Below, piece by piece: positions 1 to 30,301 of a stretch of 60,000 nt of DNA. The stretch comes from Nymphaea colorata (lineage: Eukaryota; Streptophyta; Magnoliopsida; Nymphaeales; Nymphaeaceae). A program made the position numbers and the translations under genes. Within the stretch, counting starts at the first letter, position 1. Each line of letters begins with the position of its first letter. The notes below the pieces were generated by a model. It made no database searches. It was not told the DNA's origin and was given only the letters and a program-made list of their open reading frames with translations. The stretch spans positions 24,091,934 through 24,151,933 of the forward strand of contig NC_045138.2 of the NCBI RefSeq assembly GCF_008831285.2, in the 5' to 3' direction.

Positions 1-146
1 TGGGAGGGCTAGTGTCCACATGGAAGGTTTCAAACTTGCACATTGGATTATGCTTGTTGAAATGCAATTAGTTTATACAGGGAAAAGTGATCTGACTGAT
101 GGCAGGAGCTCATTTTCAGTTAAGCAGCTAGAAGTGATTCTCATAG
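1..146 (+). CDS. Possible partial coding exon of an unidentified upstream gene
   Basis: Frame 2 (codons from base 2) is open from the window edge for 48 complete codons, with plausible coding composition (for example EGFKLAHWIMLVEMQLVYTG). It then meets ATAG followed by GTTAGT, which looks like a splice donor after base 146. If spliced to the acceptor TTCTTGCAG ending at 219, the frame continues for about ten hydrophobic codons to a TGA near 253, giving a hydrophobic C-terminus. If unspliced, it stops at TAG 148-150. The exon starts outside the window and I do not recognise the protein. It could be the 3' end of a real neighbour gene or a chance open frame. Confidence 0.35.
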
Positions 147-253
147 GTTAGTTGCATCATCTTCTAGTTTGTATTCTCAAGGCAAACTACTATGCTGTTA
201 CTGAAAGGCCTTTCTTGCAGCTTATCTTATGTTTTTCCTTGTGATATTGTGAT

Positions 254-2860
254 TAGTCTAGTTTTGCCCAACATACTGCTCATTTACTTGTTTTTCAACT
301 GTTTTTAAAGACTGCCTGATTATGGTGAAATGACTTTGTTGGACCTAGTTCCAGCAATATTATATTATGAAACCTAATCAGTAATGCCTAGATAATAGGG
401 AATGTCAGTAGGAGCTGGTGCAGCTTAAGAGACTGAGATCCACGGTGATCTGATCTCATCCCCTTTTTTTGGGGGTGGGGGTGGGGGGTGGGGGGAGGAT
501 TGATGCTGAAATCCACAGTTTGTTTGATTTCGGATCCCCTTGAATCTGAGATCCAAGAGAAATCAAATGCAACCTGACTTATTAAGTCTCGTAGACTCAA
601 CAAAAATAGGTGCCACACATGAGTCTCGGCTTGGCTCTGGCTTGCTCAATGTAAATCCTCTGTTGTCAACCTCGCTGAGCTGTTTTCATCTAGAGATTTA
701 GGGGGCACCCAACTCAAGCTCATGAGAAGAGTGTGGTCAAAGGAAAAAAAAATTATTATGACCTTTTTGAAATTATTTTTGAATGGTAACTACCTTTTGG
801 TTTCTTTTTACATTTTTTAATAACTATTTGTTTTTTTTATGAATGTATTTGCAAGAAATCGGTAGGGAACTCAGAATTTGCTATTTTTAATTATTTTTTG
901 AGTTTCTTCTAATTTAGCTTGTTGATTCCTGAAACTTTGTGCGCAACTAATAATGAGTACACATTGAATTATGCCTAAAAAGGAGAACAAGTATAAGACA
1001 AAAACAAAATAAAAGGTAACATGTAAAACACTAATTGGCATAAAAAGTTGAAATCACATCTGACCAACAAACATATGCCAAGTAATTATGTGCGCACCAA
1101 AATCACATTTCACAAGTATGACTACCATAAGTACCAAACATTGCATAAACCTTGCACTTGTATTGTATCAAAATTATCATTATACAAGGCATAGACAAGT
1201 TTCGAACTTCAGAAGTTTCAAGGTTGTTTAATTTAAGAGCACAAACTACAATTTTCTTTCTTAAAGAGAAAAAAGAGAAATGAATCTACTTCCTGTGAAG
1301 TAGAATCAGGCTACTCATTCACCCTATTGCACAGGTGTTGCCTTTCTTCTGCTTTCGATCATGATCTTTTTTATCGTCTGAGAATGTCGTTCTCAATCCC
1401 AATTCCAGAAGTACCTTCGATGGAGATCTAAGCCTTCACAAGCTTCTCATCCATTACCAATTTATCCGAATAAATGAGTGTTCACTTAAGCAGCTGTAAC
1501 ATATGGATTGTGCCAATTGTAATTCTATTTTTTATCAATTATAATAAAAGAAGATGTATTTTGTCTTTTTATCTTTCTTAGCTATCCTTATGGTTTCTTT
1601 GGCATTTTCAGGTGCTTCATGCAAGTTGCATATAATAGCTCCGCTTTATCAATTGTCTTCTCATTTTCCAAAAATCTTCATTTTGAATAAGAATTAGTCA
1701 GTTTCTTTGGATCAACCTTCTCAACTTTTTCCACAAGTTCCCATTTATTTGAAGGAAGTATAAACTGATGACACTCCTCTTGCTTCAAAATGGAATTGAA
1801 AGTTAAAGCAAACGAAATTGAAGCCATATCTTGTCAAATCAGGACTGCTCAACCAGTTTCCATTAGTGTGAATTTTCTTAATATTTAAATTCTGTTGCTT
1901 GTTGTACATGAATATCACATTTTCTTTGTTTTGTTTATTACATATTATATGTCCAAATTATATTCAAGTACTAAATCAAAACAATAAGGAGCATATGAGG
2001 TAATATATACATTTTGATGACCTTGTATCCAAATTGTCTTTTGGCCTTCTTTAATTGCTTCCATTGCCTATATTAATTTGGACATAAACTTTTGGGTTCT
2101 GTTTCTTCTATTGCAGAAGAAAAACTTCAACTGTGAAATCTGTATTTTGATGCCCTTTTCTATATGTTTTCTTTTGAAAAAAAGTGCCTTTGGAGATCTT
2201 ACTGATAAGTTGATCCATCTTTGGAACTAGCGTTCATGATTGTGTATCAAAGTGTGAGATCATGTGGATTTTATTTCGTTTACACATTCTCAAACCTTTG
2301 TTTTGTGCTTTCCAATAGCTTTGTTTTTGATGTCATTGTTCTGAGGCATATATCTTGGTGTACGATTTGACACAATAATAACAATTCTTTTGTGTTCTTG
2401 AAATGGAAGGGAATCAATGGCAAATTTTTTTTGTTGCTACAAGACTAAAAAGGAAGCCATCAATGCGCGTGTTTTTTTCTTGCTTTATAAGTACTTTTGG
2501 AAATGTTTTTTCTTGTCCCTTGTATGCTGGAATTGTTTGCTTCAGCAGTTACCTGAACACAAAGATGTAGCACTTAACTCTGACCTGACTGGGGTGCTAA
2601 AATAATTCTGAATTTTGCCGTTCTTGGAAGATCGTTAAAGCGAGTAATTGCTCCTTAATAAGGTTTATTTCAATATTTACCAACCAATTTCCTTTTCTTT
2701 ATTTGCAATTGCATGAGCCGGAATGGATGCTTCTAAATCTAGGGGACTGCTGTTTCAGGAGCAAGATAAAAGGACTTTTTTCTCTTCTTTCTTCCTCTCT
2801 CGTCTTTCATCTCTTTCTTTCTTCATTTTTTTTCTTTTTCCTTGTGCTACTATCTCTCTC
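254..2860. other. AT-rich non-coding stretch
   Basis: I find no convincing gene. A G-run around 468-497 (GGGGGTGGGG-like) is the only compositional oddity. On the minus strand, 1828-1682 holds a 48-codon ATG-to-TGA frame containing WELVEKVEKVDPKKLT. Its composition looks protein-like, but no splice partner or homolog is evident. It may be a relic of a coding sequence. The short open frames on the plus strand look like chance. Confidence 0.5.
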
Positions 2861-3160
2861 TTTTAAGCCTGGGCATCAAGCGGGCCCAACATTAAAACTC
2901 TGGCTCGGGCCTAGCTTGAATCGAAAAACCCAAGCTCGAGCCCGAGCCCGGTTTGATTACATTTTAAAAAATATTTTATATATAAAATAATACATAAAAA
3001 TAATTAATAATATTATATATATATAATAAATTAATTAAAAAATCATTATTGGGTTCGATTTGGCATAACAAGTCGGCTTGGGTGTCGTTTTTTCAGGCTC
3101 AAGTCGGGCAGGTACTTGTTGGTGTCTTGGCCCTTGGCCCCTCAAGCTTACTTTTTTTTT
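2861..3160. repeat. GGGCC/GGCTCG-rich repeat with AT-rich core
   Basis: Two GC-rich arms lie around a very AT-rich centre at about 2960-3045. The left arm reads CCTGGGCATCAAGCGGGCCC and onward, and the right arm has GGCTTGGGTGTCG and GGCTCAAGTCGGGC. The layout matches the hAT-type MITE at 9019-9314 (same CTGGGCATCAGGC motif), but clean inverted termini and target duplications are not visible. It is probably an old, eroded copy of a related element. Confidence 0.45.
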
Positions 3161-4884
3161 TTTTGGTTTTTTCTCTTTCCTTCTCTCCCTTTATATTCAT
3201 CTCCTTCCTTCCGCTTTCCTCCTTTTCTTGTTCGTCCACCCTCTATTCTTTTTCCTTTTTGCGTCTCTCATTGTGCCCTTGCTGCCTCCTCCTTTTTCTG
3301 CCTTCGTTCTCTGTTTTCTTCTGCCTAGTGGCTGATGATTTCCCATTTGACTTCTTCCCTTTTCTACCTTGTTCCCTGTTTTCTTCTTACACAAGTTCCT
3401 ATTTATCAAATTCTAGACAGGTCAAATTTCTATTTTTATGAATATATGAACCAGATTCTTGCGAGAATTAAAGTTGTGACCTTTGAACTTATTTTTGGAG
3501 ATGTTTTCCAAAATATTGGGAGAATTTCTCTTTTCTGTTTCAACTTTTCTTCTTCTTGGTATTGTTCAGAGAGTCTCGAGACATGTACCAGTCCTTTACA
3601 TGCCGTAAAACATACACAATAAAAGCATTATCACGAACTGTGCTAAGATTTCTACTATTTGACTTTGTGAATGTGGTTTTTACACCCAAAATATAATGAT
3701 TCTTTAGTAAAGCAATTTGAAAAAAATGTGTAGTTTAGATTTTGAAATCAACATATGATTTTTGGTTTTGGAAACAGGATGGATCGGTGGCTAGGGTTTT
3801 TCCATGAAAAATTTGAAAAAATTAAGAGAGAGAGGATGACAGCAAACCTTGGCCTTGTTGAGTTTTGTGTCACAATGTTGGATGATTTGGATCTAAGTCA
3901 GAGCTAGAAATCTGGAACCAAAACGTAATAGCTTTTTGAATTGGAATTGAGATCCTAGATTTTGGGTTGGATTTTTATGATCTGATTTTAGCTTTTAATT
4001 TTGAGCAGCTTCAACTAGTTTTCTTTATTCAATTTCAGATCCGGAACACTGTAACATTTGAATCTTCTCTTTTCTTGTATCTCACCCTTAATATTGTATA
4101 AAAAAGCCTCCAAATATGCTTGATTTTGTCTTGAAACATGCATGGATGAATTGTGTATAAACGTAAAGCTTTGTGTATATCTATAGCACAAATGCAGGAA
4201 TGAAACGGTTTACTATACGCCCAATTCGTGATTATCAAATACCTCCATGTTAATATGTTGTTAGCCTTTGAGCAAAGTTGAACATAAATCACAATACAGA
4301 AGAAAAAACTAGAAATATGAAAAAACAAATTAATTCACTTTCATAGGAATCTTGGCTAATTTAGCATATGCAAGAACCTATTCAAACCTTGGGTTATCCT
4401 AGGTATTCCTAAGGGCCTGTTTGATGGGCAGAATATTTTCTGTAGCACTGGAAATAAATTTCAATTTTTTAAAAAAAAAATTTCTTACCCATCAAACTTG
4501 GAATGAAAAAAAGTCATCGTTGGGTTGGTTTGCAGATTTTTTTTTTTTGAAATTTCATCCCGTCTCTTTGGATGGAAAAATTTTTCCAGAACAAAAAATG
4601 TAACCGTTGGGTTCTCAAAGCAGTGCTCAATCCAACAATTTTGTTTTTTCACCTTTCATTCTTATCAAACTGAGAAATTTATCTTTTAAAATATAAACCC
4701 AAATACCACAAACACAAAGGGGTTTTGAAAATCTGGATTTTGTTTTCATTTCTTCAATCCCTGAAATAAGTTTATGGAAATTTCTTTCCAACTCCATATT
4801 TCCAATGCATCAAACGGTTCTTGAAGTTTTGTTAACCATGTCATATAGGTATGGGGTGCAGGTCAGAAGAAAAGAAGAGAAAGA
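3161..4884. other. Non-coding, pyrimidine-rich then AT-rich
   Basis: The interval 3160-3400 is a long T/C-rich tract that creates spurious open frames on both strands. The remainder is AT-rich with no coding pattern, RNA gene or element that I can support. Confidence 0.5.
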
Positions 4885-4972
4885 GAGAGGGAGAAAAGAA
4901 TGAGTGAAAAATAGGAGGCAAACAAAAAGAGAGGGAGAAAAGAATGAGTGAAAAATAGGAGGCAAACAAAAA
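4885..4972. repeat. Tandem duplication, 44-bp unit x2
   Basis: The purine-rich unit beginning GAGAGGGAGAAAAGAATGAG at 4885 is repeated exactly from 4929, followed by more GA/A-rich sequence. This is a local tandem duplication in non-coding DNA. Confidence 0.85.
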
Positions 4973-5290
4973 GAGGAAAAGGAAAAAAGAAAAAAAAAGA
5001 AGAAAAAAAAAAGGTGAACTTCACCCCGTGTTGCTTCAATGCGGGTGCTGGGTGCATTTTTTTAAAGCACCATGTGACTGCTTTGTTGGTTTTTTCAAGA
5101 ATAGTAGCAACAAATAACTTCTCTCATATGGTTTATTCTGTTTCTAAACAAATAAAAAACACAGGAATGAAAAAATTGTTTCTAAGAAAAAATCACAGGA
5201 ATGAAAAAGTAGGACTCCATGTTGCCATCTGGCTTTATGCATCCATGGGGCATGCTTAGACTCAGTTGGTAGCCTCCACAACATAAATCT

Positions 5291-5384
5291 TGAAGTTGCT
5301 AATGGTCACAATAAAGAAACTGTCATATGAAGTTGCTAATGGTCACAATAAAGAAACTGTCATATGAAAATCTATCACACTGGT
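5291..5384. repeat. Tandem duplication, 47-bp unit x2
   Basis: The unit beginning TGAAGTTGCTAATGGTCACA at 5291 repeats without visible change from 5338. It lies in otherwise unremarkable AT-rich DNA. Confidence 0.85.
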
Positions 5385-6190
5385 ACTGTTTAAATAGAGT
5401 AGTACTAGTAAAGTACTGTTTAAATGGAGTAGTACTCAGTATGGTATTGGTACGGGTACATGTATGGCCTTGGCTACCCGTGCAATATGATCAAAAGCGG
5501 TACCTACCTGGTATGGTCGACATATTCATGACCGTACTCATCCTTTTTTGGACTCGCTCTTCTTTTCTAAATTTAGGGCTTTTATTTTTTATTTACCTTT
5601 ACTACATATGCCTAGCTTGATCAGTAAAGCTAATATATTTTGGATTTTTAATATGTTTGTTATTTTAATACTTTGTTGGTTAGTTTATTTATAATCTATG
5701 AATTTTAGATCATGAATGTGTTGTTTTGTTTGTTTGAATTCTTATTTTTTGTTTATATATATATATTGAACAAATTACATCAAATTCTATGCATATGCTC
5801 TTTTGATCATTTGTACCTTAAAAAAGTAAATTTCATTCCTTAACATATTTTTTTGGGGAGACCTATTGGATTCCTTGAGTTGTTTACCTTACCCCGTGCG
5901 GTGACATGCCAACCAATCACTCCCAAACCAGGTGTTTCTTTTGGACATGCTTGAATCAGGAAGTCCTATAAATTACGAATAGTCTGAGAACTTTTTTTAT
6001 GCTATGTGGAATGTGAATACTTCTTAAGTTTTGTATTTCTTAAGGTGACTGGTCACTAGGTTGGTAGATTATATTTTAGTTAGCCTTAATGCACCAGATT
6101 GGTAGCATACTTACTCCAATCAAATAAGCAAGTATTGACTGTGTATGACATATAATATGTTTTAGCTACTTAAATGTTCAGTGAATTTTA
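5385..6190. other. Non-coding, no feature seen
   Basis: This is AT-rich sequence with no supported gene. A GTACTGTTTAAATRGAGTAGTACT motif occurs twice at about 5384-5434, a small imperfect duplication. Confidence 0.5.
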
Positions 6191-6610
6191 GTAGGCTGGA
6201 TCTGGGTCGGCCTGATGTCCAAAACTCAAGCTTGGGCCAGGGGCCCATGCCTGACTCAAGCTTGGGCCAGGGCCCCATGCCCGAAACCCAACAATATTTT
6301 TTAAATATAAAATATTTTTTTGAATATAAAATCTATTTTTAATAATATAAAAAATAATATTTAAAATCTATTGTGCTAAACCGGGTACCCGTCGGGCTGT
6401 TTCGGGACCAATACCTGGTACCTGAGCTTGGGCTTGACCTGATTAAATTAAAAAAAAAAAATTTAATATAAAATAAAAATTTTAGAATATAAAATATATT
6501 TTAATAATGAAATATACATTAATATTAAATAAAAATAATAAGAAATTAAAAAAATTAATCGGGCTGGGTACTGGGTACCCGACGGGTACCCAGGCCCGTT
6601 GCCTAGGCTT
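6191..6610. repeat. GGGCC/GGTACCCG-rich repeat with AT-rich core
   Basis: GC-rich blocks such as GGGTACCCGACGGGTACCCAGG flank two AT-rich cores. A 30-bp unit, ACTCAAGCTTGGGCCAGGGG and onward, is tandemly duplicated at 6224-6283. The organisation resembles the hAT-type MITEs in this window, but no clean terminal repeats or target duplication can be assigned. Confidence 0.45.
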
Positions 6611-8392
6611 AGATTTGATGTGCCCTCGTGTGCATTTCCAGCCTTAAGTCTCTCATTTTGGAGAAAGGTTATTGGAAGAAAGAAAGGAGAATTGAGGTAT
6701 GGAGCTATCTTAAGAGGACAAAGCCTCTCCCTCCTTTCTCCAACTTGGGATCAAGAGTCGCTTTGGGATATGGGTGGAAAGCAGGAAGACCGTCAACTTG
6801 AGTATAGCACATCCACCATTTGCAGTAAAGAAAAATAGCACCCACGGCCAAGCTAGGTGGCATCTTTTTTTGTTTGGGTAGAGTAGGCCATGAATATGAT
6901 TCCTTTTATCGTGTTTCGCTTGTATATGTTGTCTATTGCTGTTAGTAATGTAATGATGTTAAGATGATTTATTTCAGCATGCAGGGGCTGAAGATAAATG
7001 GTGAAAATTAGGACTGATCTAACCTCAATGAAGGAATATTGTGGCCAAGGTTTTATTTTAAAGTTTTGCATATTGAGATAATAATTTATGAACACATTCA
7101 CTGATAATTCTTCTGAATTCCTAGAATGTGTGAAGAATATGAGAATTAGCATACAAGATGCGTCCTGATAAAGCCTTCAATTGGAAATCGATGTCTGAAG
7201 TCAGTTTTAATTCATTTCACTTAGCTTCAAGCTTAGGGATGACACTTACATCACAAGTGCATGTGCTTTTCATTAAAATTGCGGTTTAATACATGAGTTG
7301 TGCTTCTGCCCAATTTTTTTAAAAGAAAAATAGGTATGAAATAGAAGCTGAAAACGTGGGCCATGTATGTGCTTATGATTATTATTCTTGATTCATGGAA
7401 AAGCTCCATATTGTAATTGGCGTGTAGATGAACTAAGATTTGATGTATGAGATTCTTGCTTTAGCAGAGAAAATTGATCTTGCGAACCAAAAGGGTCTGG
7501 TTTTGATAAGGGCTTTATGAAATTGACTTGGATTAATTGTAAATATTTTGATAAAAATCATAAAACTATTTAAGTGCATTGACATGTAAATTAAGGTGTT
7601 AAATTCTGATTTTTGGAATGGTTGATTACCCGATTTACTATAAATTGGCATGAACCTAAGTGTATTCTTGAACGTTTTATGAAGGAGGGGTGATACCTGA
7701 GAAGCCGAAGCCTCCCCCTACCCCTTGCTCCCCGGGGCTCAGGGCCAGCTTCAGAACCTGGATGGCAACATCACTACAGTTTTTGTTTTAAAGAAATAGC
7801 ACTCACGGGAATCAAACTGATGACTTGCCATTTACACATTGCCAGCTCGACCAACTATGCTACGTTTCTTGGGGCAACGCTTGTCAAATGTAAAACAGAA
7901 GTGATTAGTTAAAGTGAATTAATTCCATATGGTATATAATTGCTTTTTGGAAGATAATTTCCCTTATGTGTCTTCTTTATGCTTACCCAAGAACTTGGGC
8001 ATCCATAGAAGGAAGAAGTCGAAGTTCTTATAAAGTTGAGAGCAACCAGGATGTTTTTGGTGAACAAAAAATGCTTCCACCTCGAAGGATCATATGATTG
8101 ATCTCATTCTAGGATCCAAGCTAGCTAGAGTAAGGCCTTATAGGTATGCCTTACACATACTCAAATTGTGGTATCCATTTGCATTTCATCAAAGTCTATC
8201 TCAATTCTATGAGAAAAACAATGGCAGTAGTGGTGGATAGACTTATCAAGTATGTGCCCTTCATATCACTGTTCAGGTCAGTTGTTGAAGTCTTCCAAGG
8301 TAATGTTAGGAACAATCATGGAACACTTAAAAGCATCATTTATGGTAAAGATGTTATATTCAAAGTAGATCACTGTTTACCTAATTCCTACA
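6611..8392. other. Non-coding, no feature seen
   Basis: I see no coding pattern, RNA gene or clear element. The open frames here lack homology-like content and splice context. Confidence 0.5.
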
Positions 8393-8770
8393 TAAGGATG
8401 TCAACGGATCGGATTTAGATATATATTCTTAATCGTATCTGATTTTTCAGATATTCGCATATTCGGATTCAAATTCAAATAAAAAAAAGTCATATCCGAA
8501 TCTGAATCCAAAATTCAATTTTACATCACTTGATTAAGGCTCGACAAACTCATAAACTCGTTTGAATATATCGACTTGATTAAGGCTCGATAAACTCTAT
8601 TAAGGCTCGAGCTCGACTCGACAATTACGTGTTAAACTCAAACTCAACTCGATTATTTGAACAAGTTAACTCATGAACTCGAGCTTGACTGGTTAAGGAA
8701 ATGAATTTGCTCGAACTCGTTCATGAGCCGAGCTTTAATGAGTCGTAGCTCGACTCGTTGTTCACCCTAA
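8393..8770. mobile_element. Eroded hAT-like element with CTCGA subterminal repeats
   Basis: The left end reads TAAGGATGTCAACGGATCG. The right end, read on the other strand, is TTAGGGTGAACAACGAGTCG, so the ends form an imperfect inverted pair. The right half is full of GCTCGAGCTCGACTCG-like repeats, as in the subterminal regions of the large hAT-like element at 33308-38127. I could not find a matching target-site duplication, so this may be a composite of two element ends rather than one element. Confidence 0.45.
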
Positions 8771-9018
8771 TCACAAACACATCAAACATAATAGCAAAGA
8801 ACATCTGTCGAACATCAAGTCGTTCCACTCTAAAGATATGATTTCTTGTTAGCCAAATCACCCTCCAAGTAATAAATAACCATGTAGCTCTTCAACGATC
8901 AACGTCCTTGTTTGTCCCTTATCATGAGTTCTTTGTGGCCAAGAATGACAGCCCTGATAAGCAACTATCACCATTCGTAGATGTCACCTGGTGTCAAAAA
9001 TTCATGACTGGACAGAAG

Positions 9019-9314
9019 TAGACCTGGGCATCAGGCCGGTCCTGATCAGTTTAAAGGAGACTCGATCCAACTTGATAACTTTTAAATATTATTTATCATT
9101 ATCAATAATATATATTATTATTAAAAATATATTTTATATTCAAAAAATTATTTTATATTCAAAAAAATTATTTTATATTTTAAAAAATATTTTTTTTTGT
9201 TGTTACCGAGCTCGAATTTGGTTTCAGGCATCGGGCCCGGGTCTAGGCTCTGGTTTCAAACATCGAGCCAGTCCAGAGCCAGCTCTTACCAGACCGGCCC
9301 GATGCCCAGGTCTA
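9019..9314. mobile_element. hAT-type MITE (296 bp) with 8-bp target duplication
   Basis: The element starts TAGACCTGGGCATCAGGCCG and ends with the inverted complement (CGGCCCGATGCCCAGGTCTA). The flanks are GACAGAAG at 9011-9018 and GACACAAG at 9315-9322, an 8-bp target duplication with one mismatch, as expected for hAT elements. The interior is AT-rich (about 9080-9200) and encodes nothing. It is non-autonomous. Confidence 0.8.
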
Positions 9315-9322
9315 GACACAAG

Positions 9323-10414
9323 AGAGAGAGAGGCTTTGTTTAAATTCAGAGAGCTTTTGTTTGGTAGCACAAAACCTTGAGGCCAGTAGAGCACACCTCC
9401 CACAAGGCCTATGCCTGTTAGACCTATGCAAGAGGTTGATCGTGAACTTCTTTTCCAAATGAAAACTAAAAAACTATGAAAGCGGCAAAGGAACCCACAA
9501 GAATTGAACTAGTGACTAGCCTTATATTAGCTGTTGATGCAACCATTTATCATGGCAAACCCCATGAGGCCTATGCAAAAAGTTGTTAAGACCCTCGTTT
9601 TGTTAAGCTAAGTCACACAGGCATATGTAATTTGGCCAAGTACCTTGCCGGCAGAAGGTACAATGGCATGGGTATGTAGATACAACTGTATTTTAAAACT
9701 TAAAAAATTATATTTTCAAAGTTAATTTTTATTTAATTTTTATTTTTTATTGTTTTGTTTTTATTTCTCTCCCACCAAGATTTTATATTTTCCTCTCATT
9801 TTGTGGATTATATCATGTATATATTTACATATACACTCTACAACACGCTAATATCCAAATTTTTTAAAATCCCGGTACCCATACTTGTTTCGTACTACCT
9901 TATCAGTACCCAAGTGACTTAGCTTAAAAGCCTATTGCTATTTCTAACAAGGCCGATGGTCCCTATGAAACTACTCATTTGCCTTCTAATATTTTCTCTA
10001 TTTACTATTAGTCTTGACACGCTATAGCCCATGTGGCCTCTGGGCCTGAAGGGCCAAAGCTAGGACTCCGATCACTTACCAGAAAACTGAACTTAGGGCT
10101 AGTGTACACCAAAAAATAACCGATGCATCCATATTAAAAAGGCATAAGTTAAAAAAATATTATAGATATGATCAAATTTTCATTTCATTTTGTCTTTATC
10201 TATGGAAGACTCAATGGCATTTCTTGTTTTCTTGTAGGACTAATCATATCATAATATATAAAACACTAAAATCTATAAAATTAGAAAAAACTTGCAATTC
10301 AAATATAAGAATTAAATTTTATGAACTTTTTAGAAGTAAAGTTTTTAGCAGACACAAAACAAAGGCAATATACACCCTCATTTTTAAAAAGGCTAAATGG
10401 GAAAACTTTTTCAT
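9323..10414. other. Non-coding region upstream of the PHD gene
   Basis: This AT-rich sequence shows no gene. It contains the distal upstream region of the zinc-finger gene. No regulatory site can be assigned with confidence. Confidence 0.5.
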
Positions 10415-10682
10415 GTAATATATATATGTATATATATTCACAAGCCCCGGAGATCGATTTTTAGGCTTTTCCTGTTTGCGCTTCAAAAAACTCTACCGAC
10501 GCCCTCCCTCCCGTCCCGTACCATCCCCTCTTCTCTCACGCACACACTCTCTCTCCTCTCTCCCTAAAATTCCTAATTACATTTGAAACCGATTACCAGT
10601 AGCGGGGAAGAGAGGGGGGGTGCTGATGCCGCTCGAGCCCACATCAAATTCACCCATTTAAACTCCAAACGACGCCCCCAGT
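10415..10682 (+). promoter_or_regulatory. Probable promoter and 5' leader of the PHD gene
   Basis: A TATATATATG/TATATATATTC block at about 10419-10439 is followed by a C/T-rich stretch (CTCTCTCTCCTCTCTCCC, about 10545-10565), typical of plant core promoters and 5' leaders. The main ATG is at 10683 with G at +4. The transcription start is not determinable from sequence alone. Confidence 0.45.
10626..10661 (+). promoter_or_regulatory. Upstream ORF in the leader (11 codons)
   Basis: ATG at 10626 opens an 11-codon frame ending at TAA 10659-10661, 21 bases before the main ATG. If the transcript starts in the CT-rich region, ribosomes would meet this uORF first, and it could reduce main-frame translation. 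This is inferred from sequence only. Confidence 0.4.
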
Positions 10683-28808
<18,126 letters not shown>

Positions 28809-29150
28809 TTGAATCTGTGAGGAGAAGGGGACATCTCAAGTTACATTTTGAAGAGGCACCACCAATTTTATAACTCGATCATCAGAATGCTGCTTCTTGG
28901 GGTGAGTTGCTGCTCAATGTCTTTTTGATGGTGGCCGAATCATACCTGTCCTTATGTTTGTACACTATTCGGGGTCATAAGAAGATGACCCATATCCAGG
29001 CTTCTGATGTTCCAGTTGCTTCAATATATTTTTCACCATTCTTCAACGGCGGTTTGGTTCTTGCTTTAAGTATATGTTATGATGACTGACCGAAAGTTAA
29101 TGAAATTTTTTTAGTCTAAGCTGGAGTTAATCAGAAGAGGGCAAAAACAG
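28809..29150 (+). other. Probable 3' UTR of the PHD gene
   Basis: Non-coding sequence after the stop. An AATGAAATTTTTTT stretch at about 29100 is a plausible plant near-upstream poly(A) context, but the cleavage site is not certain. Confidence 0.4.
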
Positions 29151-30268
29151 GTTTATCATCCCCACTGCGAGCTTCATTTGTGCATTCCCTTTTCTACAGG
29201 AGGTTGGCTATGTAAGTGTCATGTTTGTTTGCAAAGTAACCGTGCACACGTGCAGTTCAAAAACTCTCCGAGCAAATGTGGGATAAGAACTAATAATGAT
29301 GAAATCAAGGACCTAATAAGAAGTAAAAGTTCTCAATGGGTTTGGTGAAAAGGTTAAGTGGGGCTTGGTAGGCCGCGGTTACAAATGTGTTAAAGCATAG
29401 TTGGGGGAGACACTTTGAGGCACCGAAAACAGACATTATGGGGTTAAGAGACATTGTATTTTACGGGGTTAAGGGGTTGGGTGGAAGGTTTGATTCTCTT
29501 TTTGAGCAATCACATGAAATATTTAACCTATTCCCCCAAAATGATGAAATAAAACAATGAATGTTCACCAAATTTTGTGTGCAATTTGGTGGGAGTGTTT
29601 CCCATACCGTGCACATGATTCTTGTATTTTCTTAACATTAAAAATGAATGGTTTATGACAGTACTTTCTTCCTTATCTTATTCACAGAAACGTACATATT
29701 CTTTAAAAAAATTGCACTTACATTGCCATGATTTCACATACAGCTGATGGTCTACTCATGATTGAGGATTTTAATTTCAACGAGCCCTCAAATCTTACTT
29801 TTTAAACAACCATTCCCTCCATTGGAAAGTTGGATGCACGTCCAAAGGAAGAAGTATAAGAATATGATGATGAGGTTAATCAATCAACCAAATGATACAG
29901 AATGACCTGATTGATGAAAGGGAGTGGGGTGAAGTCTCTTCTTTTCTCTTGTTCCTAGGATCATGGGCTGCTTTGGAACCTAGTTCAGGGTAGTATACTC
30001 ATCAATTAGAGTGTTGTATCTACCGTTTGCTGTATAGTGGAAAACAAATTGATGTTTAAACTTTCAATGACCCACTAGCCTGATTAGCTATACCATGTCT
30101 TAACAATGAAAATGATTAGAAATGTCATTACCTTAGTTAGGATGGGCTTCAAGGCCATCTTTCGTGTGATCATTTGCAATTAGGTGCACCTCTTTTGGTG
30201 AGAATAGTCATGATCCTTACATCACAGCAAAATCATTTTCCAAGTCGCCCATCCTGCCTCACCAACCA

Positions 30269-30301
<33 letters not shown>

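Noticed and set aside
2703-3441. Several overlapping open frames rich in Phe/Ser/Leu
   Set aside because: They come from a T/C-rich tract and have no splice context or recognisable domain.
4881-5384. Short tandem repeats considered as a CRISPR-like array
   Set aside because: Only two copies each, no spacers, and the sequence is plant nuclear DNA.
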